A stretch of 64,000 bases of DNA from Polynucleobacter sp. Its GTDB lineage: Bacteria > Pseudomonadota > Gammaproteobacteria > Burkholderiales > Burkholderiaceae_D. Below are positions 62,932 to 64,000 of this stretch, one piece after another. Both the position numbers and the translations under genes were made by a program. Below the pieces are notes generated by a model. That model searched no databases. It had not been told where the DNA came from and saw only the letters and a list, made by a program, of their open reading frames with translations. Position 1 is the first letter of the stretch, and every line of letters begins with the position of its first letter. Location of the stretch: NCBI GenBank assembly GCA_021737945.1, contig JAIPCX010000007.1, positions 1 through 64,000 of the forward strand. The letters are read 5' to 3'.

Positions 62932-63684
62932 TCAGAACGTCTTTACGAGCGTAGCAACGACCGTCGATTTGCCAACTGTTTTGCCGTTCCATGTATAACC
63001 CGCAACGTCTGCGTCGGTGGTGATGTAGGCAAGCGAACCCGCCGCAAAACCAAAGTCTTTGGTCAAACCAACTTTGTAGTCGTTGTAGTTAAGTGCGCTC
63101 CAGTTATGAATGACCTGGCGTCCTGCATGCACATTCAACACAAGTCCTTCGGCTACATCGACATTGGCGCCGCCATCAATGTAATAACTGCCTTTACTAT
63201 CAACGTTGCCAAACAAATTGGTGAGTGAGTGCGAATACTTGACATAGAACGGACCCATACCGACTTGGCCGTAAGCCTCAAGCGTGGTGGCATCAGCATA
63301 TCCAGCCACGTTGCCGAGTTTGTTGTTTGGGTACTGGTAGCTAAGCAAACCTAAGTCGTACGAAATTCCTGAATAAATCTCGCCTTTACGACCGGCATAC
63401 AAATCGATCTCGAGGTTACCGGATCCGCCGTAACCGTCTTTGATCCATTTAATTGTAGAAGCCCACATACCAGCGTAGAAACCACTTGGATTGTGAGCGT
63501 AGTCGACGCCCAAGCTGAGGGCTGGATCTTTTTGAGTCTGAGAAATACCACGATAGCGATAGTCGCTTGTAACGCCAATATTGTAGCTAACCGCATGCTC
63601 TGGAGCGGGTGCTGCATCTGCTGCTTGAGCGACATTTGCGCCGAAGGCCGCCAGAATTGCGCTAGCCAGAATAAGTTTTTTCAT
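62932..63684 (-). CDS. TorF family putative porin (ATG 63684 with signal peptide)
   Basis: MKKLILASAILAAFGANVAQAA; SYNIGVTSDYRYRGISQTQKDPALSLGVDYAHNPSGFYAGMWAS; terminal Phe. Confidence 0.92.
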   Translation of the reverse strand: MKKLILASAILAAFGANVAQAADAAPAPEHAVSYNIGVTSDYRYRGISQTQKDPALSLGVDYAHNPSGFYAGMWASTIKWIKDGYGGSGNLEIDLYAGRKGEIYSGISYDLGLLSYQYPNNKLGNVAGYADATTLEAYGQVGMGPFYVKYSHSLTNLFGNVDSKGSYYIDGGANVDVAEGLVLNVHAGRQVIHNWSALNYNDYKVGLTKDFGFAAGSLAYITTDADVAGYTWNGKTVGKSTVVATLVKTF

Positions 63685-63907
63685 GTCTTTCCTTCTTAGT
63701 ATTAAATAAAAAAAGCCTGCCCACGATTGCCGGGTGTGCTCCGGGTTACGTAGCAGGACGCGTGCCAGCCAAAAACGAGGAAAACCCTTGTTATTTTGGC
63801 TAATTAAGTTAGCATCAAGCCTCGCTTGGTCGCGTGCCCGACACTCACTACGCACCATCAAAGCGCATTCGCCATAAATTGGTGCATCTTTCATCCTAGC
63901 AAAACTT

Positions 63908-64000
63908 ATGAACAATAAACTGAGTTTTCTCTCTGAGCTGCAAACAAAAATTAGCGAAGTGCTTCAACAATCTCCTGCCAAGGACATTGAAAAGAACATG
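63908..64000 (+). CDS. UbiK/BMFP-domain accessory factor, 5' end only (runs off window)
   Basis: MNNKLSFLSELQTKISEVLQQSPAKDIEKNM; open to window end. Confidence 0.7.
   Translation, partial: MNNKLSFLSELQTKISEVLQQSPAKDIEKNM

Overview
The window is a gene-dense bacterial chromosome segment. Gene content and order (dapF, DUF484-xerC, hslVU, gpsA-secB-grx, slmA/5'-nucleotidase/argB, coaX-birA, lipB-lipA, mreBCD-mrdA-rodA-rlpA, gatCAB, metXW, ptsI-ptsH-IIA, gshB-gshA, amtB-glnK) fit a betaproteobacterium, probably Burkholderiales. That placement is inference only. Most of the window is conserved housekeeping DNA, and I saw no tRNA, rRNA, CRISPR array or intact IS element. Four places stand out. 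(1) Two orphan, Ser-rich, AT-rich ORFs lie between the lpxL-like acyltransferase end and dapF. (2) A putative zinc-homeostasis block contains a COG0523 GTPase, a Cys-poor DksA with a hairpin-rich leader, a small His/Cys membrane protein and a ZnuD-like receptor. (3) A type II secretion relic has the 5' part of gspG joined to the 3' part of gspF, next to gspC. (4) A small ParE-type toxin-antitoxin cassette is bounded by a 61-bp direct repeat (58/61 by my manual count) of the 3' end of pyrE, which looks like a minimal integrative-element footprint. No database searches were run. Family names come from recognising motifs in the supplied translations.
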